DNA from: Phytopythium helicoides
Lineage: Eukaryota; Oomycota; Peronosporomycetes; Pythiales; Pythiaceae
DNA length: 64,000 nucleotides
Direction: 5' to 3'
Assembly: GCA_024867545.1 (NCBI GenBank)
Contig: JANFNE010000042.1
Coordinates: 124,001 to 188,000 of the forward strand
A program made the position numbers and the translations under genes. Of the stretch, positions 10,697 to 20,053 are shown in pieces (the stretch's first letter is position 1; each line of letters opens with the position of its first letter). Under the pieces are notes generated by a model. It was not told the origin of the DNA. It saw only the letters and a program-made list of their open reading frames with translations, and ran no database searches.

Positions 10697-12684
10697 ACCA
10701 ACTCCATCTTAGACGTTTTAAATGATGTGAATGGAAATCAACGTGCTGCTTGCATTCGCTTGCCTATCGCAAAGTCGTCCCCAACCGATCAACAAACCGC
10801 GTTGTCGCTTTTGCTGCTTCTCCAGCACGGTATTGCTTCTCTGTGTGGGGCCGAGTGGTTGGTCGAACGTGATCACTCTTCGATAAAGCGTGTTCTCCGC
10901 CGTCTCTGCTAAACGCAGAGCGCTTTCCGAGCAGCTAAAGTTCCCAATAGCTCGTTATGCGCTGCCGGATGTATGCAGCACCTTCAGAAATTGCCTGAGT
11001 TGGCAGTCTGTCAGCTGTGTCCATTATACAGCAGTGTTGCAAAACGACTGCGAAGCACAGCAGCTGTGGAGAGTGAGAAGAAGTGGTGCTAGACGCGGCA
11101 ACTGATTGCTTAGACTCTATAGACTGAGCGCCACCAGTGGTTGCAGAGAAGAGCACTTGTCTCGAAACCCCTCCGCGTTTCTCGAGACACAATCGACGAG
11201 ATGAACCCTGACCCGGACACACCAGAAGAAGCAGGGTCACCTGGAATACACTCCGCTCTCCACTCCGCTCGCCAAAACACTTGAGTCGCCGCCTTTAAGC
11301 ATGACTCAGGAGTGTCGTGACTACCAGCGTTGCGTGACGGCGCACACCTATCGATATCGAGATGGATGCTCCAGTGCCGCTCACGGAGCCTCAATATCAC
11401 CAATTAGAGATGCTGTGGAGACGCGCTTCCATAAGCCCAATCGACACGAAGCATTCACTGGCAGTCATAATCCCACTGCCGCAGCTACTGCATTCAGCAA
11501 GGAACCACGATCGACTTCCGACGGCCACCTTGACTCCAATCGGCCGATGCGTCCGACGTCGTCACCACGCCTATGATGTCCTGAAGATGAACTGCTTTCC
11601 TGAACAATTCAACCTTGATTCCGAATGCCTCTAAAGCCGATCAGGAGTCGACTAAAATCACTCCAGCAGGCAAAACATATTGAGCAGCCCACGCTCCGTG
11701 AATAGCCACTGACGTAGTCGCGGGTGTCAATGGAATCTCGACGCCAGGCGCCGCGCATCCATGGCGCCGACATGCAAACACACGCCAAACACGAGAGAAC
11801 ACAAAGTAAGCCACGTACGAAGCTGACGTGTCTGACTCACGAATTCACTCTCAGTCATCGTCGCAGCACCCGACCAGAAACAAGCGGCTGCTGCATTTGG
11901 AAACGCATGAGTCGGAGTCGGAGCCTCCGGGGAGAGAGTCTCCTCTCTTTGTGCATTCGAAACTACGAAAGGCGCGCAGCCAGTTCACTCACTGGCCGGT
12001 CCGACACGTCGGAGACTGGATCCATTCGCCATTCGATTGAGCAACATTTCGCCATGGTGATGGATGCAATCGCGTGCAGCCTTGTCTTGGAGTCGACCAT
12101 CGATCATGTATCATGGATTGTCGTCGCCGTCGCCATCGCCGGCGTGCATGCAACCTTCACTACTGTACACCATCTTCCAGTGGTCGTCGTAGGAATAGAC
12201 GCAGTGGGGGTGAGCCAAGCAGCCGCAGCACCGCCGCCGCAGCAGCAGCAATAGGCTGCGTTTGACGCAGACTTCAATCTCACATAAACAATCCATATGG
12301 CTACAGTCGAAGGCTCCCGGCATTGCATCGGGTTGTTGGATCATTGTCCACCCCGGTCGGGAAGACACGCTCTCAACAGCTCTCGCCAAAGCAGCCAGTC
12401 CATGCACCGCATGATGCGGCGTGAAGGCGCCTCGCCCGTTCCGCTGTAACGGCGCAGGAGTGCCGAAGCTCGAGTCTCTTATCGTAATTAATAAGCATAT
12501 TATGCATAAATATGTACTAATTATCTAATAACCGTATATAAGTGTATAAGTCGTCTAAACATTGTTATATAAATGAAATACCAGTGGTATATTGGAAATT
12601 CCCTCGCTCCGTCCACTGGCTCCCCCCCTTCCGGCATTCCCCCGCAAACGGCACCTGCCTGGGCTAGCGCATAGCGCGGCGGCC

Positions 12685-14964
12685 ATGATGAAGCGCAAGG
12701 CGGAGGACCCGGCGGGCGACGGCGGCGAGCCGCCCGAGGGCAAGAAGAAGCGCGCGACGCAGCCCGTGGGCAACCTGACGAACGCGCAGAAGCGGCTGCT
12801 GTGCGTGCAGTTCGCGCGCGCCAAGATGACGCAGCAGGAGCTCTGCCACTGGGCCAAGCGCGAGTTCCGCCTCGCCAACCTGCCGCACCAGTCGACCATC
12901 TCCAAGATACTCGCGCGCGCGCACGAGCTCACGACCATGCCCGCGCGCGCGCTGCCCGCGAGGCGGAGAGGACTCGTCACGCACCCGGAGCTCGACGTCG
13001 CGCTCAGCAACTGGGTGCTCTTCGCGCGCCAGCGCAGGCTCAAGCTGTCGGGCGACAGCATCAAGGACCAGGCGCGCAAGCTCGCCGCCAAGCTCGGGCT
13101 AGAGTCCACCATGACCTTCTCCAACGGATGGCTCGGGGGATTCAAGAAGAGACACAACATTCGCCTGGGAGGCGGCACGGGCGCAGCGGCGGACACCCCG
13201 CCGCCAGGAATGCCCGGGACGGGCATGAACGGCGCATCCGCGGCGACGGTGGCAGAGCTCCAGCCCGTCGTGGCGCTCTACCAGCCCAAGGACGTGTTCA
13301 CCATGGCCGAGACGGGCTTGTTCTACGAACTCTCGCCCGAAAAGCCCAGCGGGAGAGCGGCCGGCGCGGGAGCAGCGCGCGCTGACGCAAAGACCACCGC
13401 GTCGGGAAAAGCGCGACTCACGCTGGTGCTGTGCGTGAATGCGGACGCCAGCGAGCGCCTCGAGCCCATGTTCATCGGTCAGGCGCCGCTCGTGTCGACC
13501 GACCCGGCGTCTTCAGCGTTCAAAGGCACTGCCGCGGCCGGAGGAAGCGAGCAGCTAGACTCCGATGCCGGCATGTTCCACTACCAGCACAACGCGCGAG
13601 GGTGGATGACGCCTGTGCTGTTTCAAGACTGGGTCGAGGCGCTCGACACAAGAATGCGGGACCTGGATCGAAGAGTTTTGTTGCTCGTCTCGCGCAGCAC
13701 CCCGACTCATATCTGCGCAGGCCTCGCACTCTCGCATGTTCGTCTGGAGCTGCTGCCTCCGTCGGTCGAGCGCGGGGTTGGACCACTCGAAGCTGGTGTT
13801 ATCGCTGCATTCAAGCGACGCTATCGGCGCTACCACATGTGTCACGCACTTGACCGCCACGAGGCGCACCGAGCCGACGTGTTTTCGGTCGAGCAGTCTC
13901 AGGCAATGCGCTGGACTCGCTACTGCTGGCGAGACCTGCCCGAGAATGTCATTCGCCACTATTGGAGGCTGTCAGGCTTGCTGCCTCCTTCAGCCATCGA
14001 CGAGGCTGACGAGAGCGGCCCTGGGGTCGAAGCCTCCGAGGACGAGATCGATCGAGAGATCTGCGATACCGTCTCGTCGCTTGAGGTTCTTCGTCCGCTC
14101 ATGATTGATGAGTTCATCAGCCCCGTAGAGGAAGACGCCGGGATTCACTGCCCAGGGATGGACGATCTTGACCTCGTTCACACGGTGCCGATCACCATGC
14201 TAGCCGCGAACTTCTCCAGCAGTTCAAACGCTCCTGCTGCAGGAGCAGGTGTGACTGTGGCGTCTTCTAGTGCTCCGGTTGACTTGACGCCTCGCGTCCA
14301 AGAGCTCCACGATCGCAGCGCTCGTCGACCTTCAAATGGTGCAGGGGGTGCTGCCTCGACTTCCGCGAGCTCTATGCTTGGCAATGTGAGCCCAAGTGCG
14401 GGCCATCTTTCCGGCCTCACCGCTGTAACAGGACCGGCGAGCCTTGCTGTTGACCCATCCGCACTTGGCTCTTTGTCTAGTAGCGGAGTCAGCAACTCCA
14501 TGGACAGCGTGGTTAACACTGCTGGCACTGACGGAAGTGCCACGGACGAGCAACTGCTTGCCTGCTTCCGCGTGTTGCTGCCTGAACTCGACCGCCTACG
14601 GTTCGACGATCGCACAAAGAAGAGCATTCGTGCTACGTTCCGGAGGCTGAAGGACGCAGTGGAGCACCCACACCAGGCATTCCACGGGGGTCGCTCGTCG
14701 CAAATGGGCGGCCGGAACGACATGCCTGTGATGCCCGCGGTTGGTCTTGGCGGCCATGTGGTGTACCACCCAACGCAGGAGCCACAGCTGCAGCTGCAGC
14801 CCACGCCGTCTATACAAGCCCAGCAAGTCATGGGCTTCCATCCCATGGCGATGGCGATGGGGATGCCCAGTGCTTCCTTCCACTCAGCTCCCCCGCTCTC
14901 GGACGAGACCGCCAACGGCGAAGGACAGCCTCCCGTGTCGGTCCCCGACAGCACCATCATCTAA
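12685..14964 (+). CDS. Catalytically inactive pogo/Tigger-type transposase-derived protein (CENP-B-like), 759 aa
   Basis: One open frame from ATG 12685; in-frame codons upstream to 12592 have only a TTG start. Residues 1-25 are a lysine-rich, NLS-like start (RKAEDPAGDGG, GKKKR). About 30-85 is a CENP-B N-type HTH and 95-160 a Tc5/CENP-B second HTH (TFSNGWLGGFKKRHNI). About 200-385 is a DDE_1 domain (AETGLFYEL, ARGWMTPVLFQDWV, PLEAGVIAAFKRRYRR). Family knowledge: the catalytic acids sit in MDETG, LLDNAPSH and PMDQG. Here they read MAETG (A208), LLVSRSTPTH (336-342) and PLEAG (E369). About 400-759 is a long Ser/Ala-rich tail with one helical segment (LLPELDRLRFDDRTKKS). The long intact frame with lost chemistry suggests a domesticated DNA-binding protein. 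Confidence 0.8.
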   Translation: MMKRKAEDPAGDGGEPPEGKKKRATQPVGNLTNAQKRLLCVQFARAKMTQQELCHWAKREFRLANLPHQSTISKILARAHELTTMPARALPARRRGLVTHPELDVALSNWVLFARQRRLKLSGDSIKDQARKLAAKLGLESTMTFSNGWLGGFKKRHNIRLGGGTGAAADTPPPGMPGTGMNGASAATVAELQPVVALYQPKDVFTMAETGLFYELSPEKPSGRAAGAGAARADAKTTASGKARLTLVLCVNADASERLEPMFIGQAPLVSTDPASSAFKGTAAAGGSEQLDSDAGMFHYQHNARGWMTPVLFQDWVEALDTRMRDLDRRVLLLVSRSTPTHICAGLALSHVRLELLPPSVERGVGPLEAGVIAAFKRRYRRYHMCHALDRHEAHRADVFSVEQSQAMRWTRYCWRDLPENVIRHYWRLSGLLPPSAIDEADESGPGVEASEDEIDREICDTVSSLEVLRPLMIDEFISPVEEDAGIHCPGMDDLDLVHTVPITMLAANFSSSSNAPAAGAGVTVASSSAPVDLTPRVQELHDRSARRPSNGAGGAASTSASSMLGNVSPSAGHLSGLTAVTGPASLAVDPSALGSLSSSGVSNSMDSVVNTAGTDGSATDEQLLACFRVLLPELDRLRFDDRTKKSIRATFRRLKDAVEHPHQAFHGGRSSQMGGRNDMPVMPAVGLGGHVVYHPTQEPQLQLQPTPSIQAQQVMGFHPMAMAMGMPSASFHSAPPLSDETANGEGQPPVSVPDSTII

Positions 14965-15522
14965 CTCGTTGTCTCGTGTTGTTAATGAAAACATGAAAAA
15001 CTCGAAGCTGTCGTTTGCTACACCGAGAGTCTCCATGCATTCCATCTCTTGCAACGCAAAGCATCGACATCACGAGAGCGCCAACCCACTCTCCTCAACT
15101 GCGACTGAGCTCTTTCTGCCAACTTCCGCTTAGGCAATGGTCCACTCATGACGCTGAGAACGTCGAAAAAGTCACGAGCTCATCCAGGTGAGTCGACCCC
15201 ACGCTCTGGCTTCACAAGTAGCCAGCGACTATCCGTTCCGCGCCACATGGGACTCACCGCCATGGTTCCGCCTCACGCGCCTGTCGAACTCTACGACCGA
15301 CTCTTTCTGGCTGAGAGTGCAGCGATCAAGCCTTGCGTTGCTCGCTGCTCTCGTCGTCAGGCGGATGGCGATTACTGCGCTCCAATTCGTGGCGAGCATC
15401 CGAGTGATACGCCACGCAGTCGTTTCTGGAGACTGCGGTTTCGCCACTCCAGCATCGCATCTCGGGGCCGCTGACGGCTTCGTGCGCCATTCTTGGACTC
15501 GCCTCGCCTCTGCGCAGCGCTC
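14965..15522. other. Intergenic, no gene seen
   Basis: Small overlapping ORFs in two plus frames, none with recognisable sequence. It holds the 3' region of the pogo-derived gene and the promoter of the next gene. Confidence 0.5.
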
Positions 15523-16971
15523 ATGACACCCAGAAGGTGTCGACTGCTGCGGCTGCTGCTCCTATTGCTGCTGCTTCTATCCTGCGAGTTCTCAGCAGCT
15601 CAAGAAGCTGGGGTCGTGACGCCTGCGGATAATGCTACAGGAGCATCGAGTGGGGATTCGGCGGCCGCGACTGTGGTCCCAGTAGTCAATGCAGCTGCTG
15701 AGGTAGCAACGCCGTCTCCGTCCCCAACCACAACACCGACGCCTACAGAAACTGCAGCGACGGTGGTCCCGACCGACGTGCCAGCGACTCCCACCGCTGC
15801 ACCGGAGCTGCAGGCTTTGAGCAACAGCGGGAGCTCCTCATCGTCGATCGACGGTGGGCTGGCTGGTTCAAGCTCTGCAAGCGGAAGCATTGACGGCAAC
15901 TCGACGCTCGTGCCGAGCGACATAGGGCCGCAAGATGCGACAACAGGAAGCCATCAAGGACCTCTCACGCGCGCAAAGCTGATCGTCATCATTGTGGTCG
16001 CTACGACTGGCGCATGCGTCATGCTAGGACTGCTAGGGTGGTGCTGTATCCACAGAAAGCGGGAAGGAGGCAGCAAGACTATGTCGTCTCCGCTGCCTGT
16101 GACGGTGCCTGGACCTGAACCGATCGTCGGTGGCGCGTACGAGATGAACACTGGACCGTACGAGATCGGAAGGACCAACTCGAACGCTATGATCGCAGTT
16201 ATGGGCGACCCTGTCGAGCGAAAACAGAGCCGCGCTTCGAGGATCACTCGGTTGTCGCTCCATCGGGAGAGCGTTAGCAATACTAGACACTTGAGCAACG
16301 CGTCTGACCATCAACCAACATCTGCAGCAATGGTGATGGCGCCGGCTTACAGGTTGTCTCGACCATTGGGATCTACTTCGTCGCCGTCATCTCTTCGGAG
16401 CAACGGGCAGTTCAAGAACACCAACCAGAGCATCCAGTCGTTCCGTGACTTCGACTTTAGCACCATCATGTCGGAGACGAGCAGTGCGGATGATCGTCAG
16501 TCGTACTCTTCCCTGGCGGACTATCAGTCACAACGGACGGGTGGAGGAGGCTCCAACCGAGCGATCGCACCAATGTCGCCGACTGTCGCTGTGCTGGAAC
16601 TGCATCGTTTTTCGGGCACGTCTTCGACTGCCTCCATGTCGTCGCTGTCGTCTTTCAACCAGGAAAAGCGTGGTCGAAATCCTCGCGTGCCATCTTTTGT
16701 GGCACAAGATTTAACACAGCCGTCACTTGGTGACTTCCGAAGGAGCAGTGGTGGTGATAGCAGTAGATTGTCGTCGTCGTCGACAGAGGACTTGGCGCAG
16801 GCGAGCACCAGAGGCGCAGACGGAGGAGACAGTCGGCGGCTCGAATGGTACAATAGCATCAAATCACCAGCAGAAGACGATCGCTACACACGCCTGGACC
16901 TGTCTGCTGGAGACAGCGAGGACGAAGAAGAAGGTCTATCGAGCAACGAGCGCCAATCTTACGAGCTGTAG
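15523..16971 (+). CDS. Single-pass membrane protein with Ser/Thr/Pro-rich ectodomain, 482 aa
   Basis: ATG 15523 opens a signal peptide whose core is almost entirely leucine (residues 8-19). About 27-150 is low-complexity Ser/Thr/Pro/Ala, likely O-glycosylated, with an NAT sequon. One membrane helix follows at about 152-175 (IVIIVVATTGACVML...GWCCI) and then HRKREGG, the stop-transfer basic patch. The cytosolic tail of about 300 residues is Ser-rich and ends in an acidic segment (SAGDSEDEEEGLSS). The topology suggests a type I surface or wall-sensing protein, but no family is recognised. Confidence 0.7.
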   Translation: MTPRRCRLLRLLLLLLLLLSCEFSAAQEAGVVTPADNATGASSGDSAAATVVPVVNAAAEVATPSPSPTTTPTPTETAATVVPTDVPATPTAAPELQALSNSGSSSSSIDGGLAGSSSASGSIDGNSTLVPSDIGPQDATTGSHQGPLTRAKLIVIIVVATTGACVMLGLLGWCCIHRKREGGSKTMSSPLPVTVPGPEPIVGGAYEMNTGPYEIGRTNSNAMIAVMGDPVERKQSRASRITRLSLHRESVSNTRHLSNASDHQPTSAAMVMAPAYRLSRPLGSTSSPSSLRSNGQFKNTNQSIQSFRDFDFSTIMSETSSADDRQSYSSLADYQSQRTGGGGSNRAIAPMSPTVAVLELHRFSGTSSTASMSSLSSFNQEKRGRNPRVPSFVAQDLTQPSLGDFRRSSGGDSSRLSSSSTEDLAQASTRGADGGDSRRLEWYNSIKSPAEDDRYTRLDLSAGDSEDEEEGLSSNERQSYEL

Positions 16972-17102
16972 CGTGATCATTTACGCCTTGAATGCTCGTC
17001 CGGTGCCGCTAGAGTCCACACAGTATTTATCGTAAGGTGCCAAAGAAAAAAAAAACTTTTGACGTGACAACTAGTTGCTTTGACGCTTTTCTATCATGCC
17101 AG

Positions 17103-18412
17103 TCAAGCCGAGTCAACTTCTTCCTCCTTTGTCGGCTTGTCTTTCTTGGGCTTTTTGGTTTGCTTGGTCCGGGACTCGTCCAGCAACTTGGGGCGGACGG
17201 CGAGCACAGCTCCAGCCGGGAGGTCCGCGAGACGGTACGGGCCGTATTGGACACGCACGAGCTGCTTGACAACGAGTCTCACGTGCGCAAGCGCCTTTCG
17301 AATCTCGCGGTTCTGGTTTGTCGGATTGTGAGCAGAAAAAGCTGTGAGTACAGCGACAAACTACAGGCTGCCAATTCTCAAGGGCAAGCCTACCTTTCCC
17401 TCTGTGATGCGGACCTGGAGCCACGAGTCCTTCTTGTCTGTTGACTGCACAGTTGCGTGGATCGAGCGGTATCTGGATGACAGCGATCCTCATTAAACTC
17501 CATGCACAACGTTCTATTTGCGATTGGTCGGACACACTTGATTCCATCGATGGTCGGGCCGCGGCGCAGTTCGAGCAACTTGGACTCGGAGACCTATGAA
17601 ATTGGCAGCACCTTTAAGCATGATGTTTGATACCCTTTCAACCGTAACAGCCAACGCACGTTGCCGCGGACGAGGACGCGATAGACGCGAATGATGTCGC
17701 TCTTGGGGTGCTCCAGCTGCCTCGCGTAGTCGCCGTCGTTCGTGAACAGCAGCAGCCCCTCCGTGTTGAAGTCGAGTCGGCCCTGAACACCACACAAACT
17801 CGTCAGCAGCTGCTAGCCCAACTCCCTCCTACGCAATAGCCATCTCACCACTGGCATCATGTGCTGTGTGAGCCCCATCACGCGCAGGCGGTCAAAGATG
17901 GTGGCGCGGCCCTGCGGGTCGTTGGCCGTGACGAGCTCTCCCTTGAGCTTGTTGGCCATCCAGACCTTGGTGCGCAGCGGCTTATCTCCGTGAGCAGCAC
18001 GTGGGAGCAGCTTGCCGTCCACGGCCACCTGGTCGCCGAGCACATGGACGTTCGTACCGAGCTCGCTCGCAACCTTGCCGTTTACCGTCACCTGGCGCTT
18101 CTGGATGAGCTTCTCGGCCTCGCGCCGCGAGCACAACCCCGACATGGCAATTCGCTTGGCCAGCCGCACGACCGCGCGCTCTGGCGCCTTGTCGTCCCCG
18201 CTGCGCGGCTCGATCGAGGGCGAGAAAGGCGCCGATCCGCCATCTTTGGCCTCCAAAAGCGCGGACTTGGGCTCCTTCGCGTGCCGCCTCGCGCGGTCAG
18301 CCGTGAACTTCTTGATCGTCACGAGGCTGCGCGCGTGCTGCGGCGGCGCCAGCGCTTGCGGGGGCCGCGCCAGGCGCCTCAGCAGCGGCGCCATGAGGGC
18401 TGCCATGGCCAT
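17103..18412 (-). CDS. RsuA/RluB-family rRNA pseudouridine synthase, probably mitochondrial
   Basis: Five exons on the complement: 17849-18412, 17660-17782, 17536-17593, 17394-17437 and 17103-17312, giving 332 residues in frame. The third junction (T at 17536 joined to AC at 17437) is the least certain. The N-terminus ([13 protein letters not shown]...[10 protein letters not shown]) is basic and looks like an organellar presequence. An S4 RNA-binding domain follows ([27 protein letters not shown]). The catalytic motif [18 protein letters not shown] contains the family aspartate. Later family motifs are [18 protein letters not shown] and [16 protein letters not shown]. The tail is lysine-rich. 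Family members turn specific uridines of ribosomal RNA into pseudouridine. Confidence 0.88.
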
Positions 18413-20053
18413 GATGCCGACTGTAGTTGCGGGTTATTGCTGGTCAAGCGGCGATCTTTCTCTCATTGGTAGAAATTGGATGGTATTATTGACCAATGGG
18501 GAGATAGCATCTCAGACGAGAGCTGCGACGTGTGAGGAGGTGGTTGTGAAACGGACGGCGATTGTCGCTGTGGTCGCGCTGAATCTGGAGCTTTGCAAGA
18601 CTCGCGACGGGCTTCTCGATCGCCGTTTGTGCTGCTTTTTGCGGCTGATGATAGGCGCACGCGGCCGAATCTTTTGGCTCGTTTGTTTGTTTGTTTTTTT
18701 CTCGCTCCTGCACGGTGGGTGGCGCCACTGGCGGGCGACCACTCGCCTCCAAGTGCGAGCGGCGTGTATGCAATCCGCGGCCGGCCGCAGTCAGGCCAGC
18801 ACGGCGCATGGGCTCGGAAGTGATGCGAGCGAGCACTCGCCACCGCCACGTTCAAAGTCCGTCAGCTCACAGAAGCCAGCGACGCATCTATGGGGATCTC
18901 GGCCGCCACCGCGCATCTGGGCGGCAATCTCGCCTGCTCCTGCGGGCTGCGCTATTCGACCAGTACAAAACGCTTTCTATTTGAATACTATACGGATACA
19001 TAAGGCAGACTAAAACTTTGTGGCATAAATGATCCATGCTGGGATTGGCATCGTACTGGTTGCCTAGAAGGGTGGAACGGGTCGAACCGACTACCTCTGA
19101 CATATGATACCACGGAGATCCCGATATCACGAAGAAATGCGGGATCAAGTCCAACTGTATGGTGTTGGTAACTGTCGAATCACATTCTCGAAGTCTTGGC
19201 GGGCGGATCCGACCACGAGGGATCACCTGCTGCTGCTCATTGGCGGGTGATTTTTTTTCGCCCCTTCGAAGTCACCGCCGCCCACCATCGCGCAGCCCTC
19301 AGCGCCGTCACAGCCCAGCATCTGCTCTTCTTCCCCTCGCATCCGTCTGCTTTGCATCCCCCTCGGCCGCCACCGTCTTCGTTGTGGGAGGTGGTTTGTA
19401 AGCGGCCCAATCTCGGCTGTCGCACCGTCGTTCCCATCATAGAGTCTCGTGTGGGACGCGTCGGCCATCCCCGAGCCCGCCCGAACCCTCGCGCGGAAAC
19501 CACTTGTGTCCAGTAAGGTCGGTCATTTTGCGGGGATAATCCCGTGTACTTGTCTTCAGTATATCAATAGTACGTATCGTCGTACCGTACAATCCTCTTA
19601 GGTTCCGTATGGCGTGATCTTCTACCGCGCGGAAACCCCTCGTGGAAAATCTGGGCACATTTTATATGGCGAAAAGTATACCGCGGCCGAAGCTACCTGC
19701 AGAGCGTCGGAACCGCCGCCGTTGCAGCCCAGCCGCGTGCATGTCATGTGTGCAGCAGGCAGGAAGCCACCAGCAGCAACCACCCGACCCACGAGAGAGA
19801 ATGAAAAAAAAAAAGAAACGGAGCGCCGGGCGCCTTCAACACCTCAGCCCGCGCGCGCTGCTCCTCCCGTGGCCAGAAAGCGGGTGCGGCGCCTGGCGGC
19901 CGCGCAGTGCACAGCCGCCGCGTCCACGCCCGGCCCGCTGCTTGCGAGCGAGGCGCTCGCTCGCTCGCTCGCCTGGCCTCGTCGCTCCAACGGGCAGCGC
20001 GAGCCTTGCCAAGCGCGCCACCGGTCGCCACTTCCCCAACTGCCGCCGAGAGG
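18413..20053. other. Long intergenic region between divergent genes
   Basis: It separates the pseudouridine synthase (minus) from OGT (plus). A 333-aa plus ORF at 18012-19013 overlaps the first exon of the synthase antisense and has no family features. At 19060-19130, read on the minus strand, there is TGGTATCATATGTCAGAGG followed closely by GGTTCGACCCG, which resembles a tRNA-primed retroelement start or a tRNA-type B box. No complete element is visible around it. Confidence 0.4.

Larger units (their letters stand above)
7061..12460. repeat. A-B-A-B-A direct repeat array, about 5.4 kb
   Basis: A block of about 770-795 bp (A) occurs three times, at 7061-7832, 9387-10181 and 11688-12460, all in the same orientation. 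Each starts at CCCACGCTCC and ends at or near GGCGCAGGAG. Between them is a block of about 1.5 kb (B) that occurs twice, at 7833-9386 and 10182-11687. The repeat period is about 2.3 kb. The third A stops at the same point where the earlier A units pass into B. This is what an LTR-internal-LTR-internal-LTR chain, or a plain 2.3-kb tandem duplication, would give. The copies differ by scattered substitutions and small indels. No intact ORF spans them. Confidence 0.8.

Noticed and set aside
7061..12460. CRISPR array
   Set aside because: Units are far too long and there is no short repeat-spacer pattern; the genome is eukaryotic.
14178..14960. 260-aa minus ORF
   Set aside because: Antisense to the C-terminal tail of the pogo-derived gene; no recognisable features.
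12685..14964. Active pogo/Tigger transposon
   Set aside because: Catalytic acids are replaced and no terminal inverted repeats or TA duplication were noticed at the ends.
15188..15526. 112-aa plus ORF upstream of the surface protein
   Set aside because: Overlaps the start of the better-supported gene in another frame and shows no features.
18012..19013. 333-aa plus ORF
   Set aside because: Starts antisense to the pseudouridine synthase exon and runs into non-coding DNA; composition has no domain-like pattern.
19060..19130. tRNA gene
   Set aside because: The B-box-like GGTTCGACCCG has no matching T stem, anticodon arm or acceptor stem around it.
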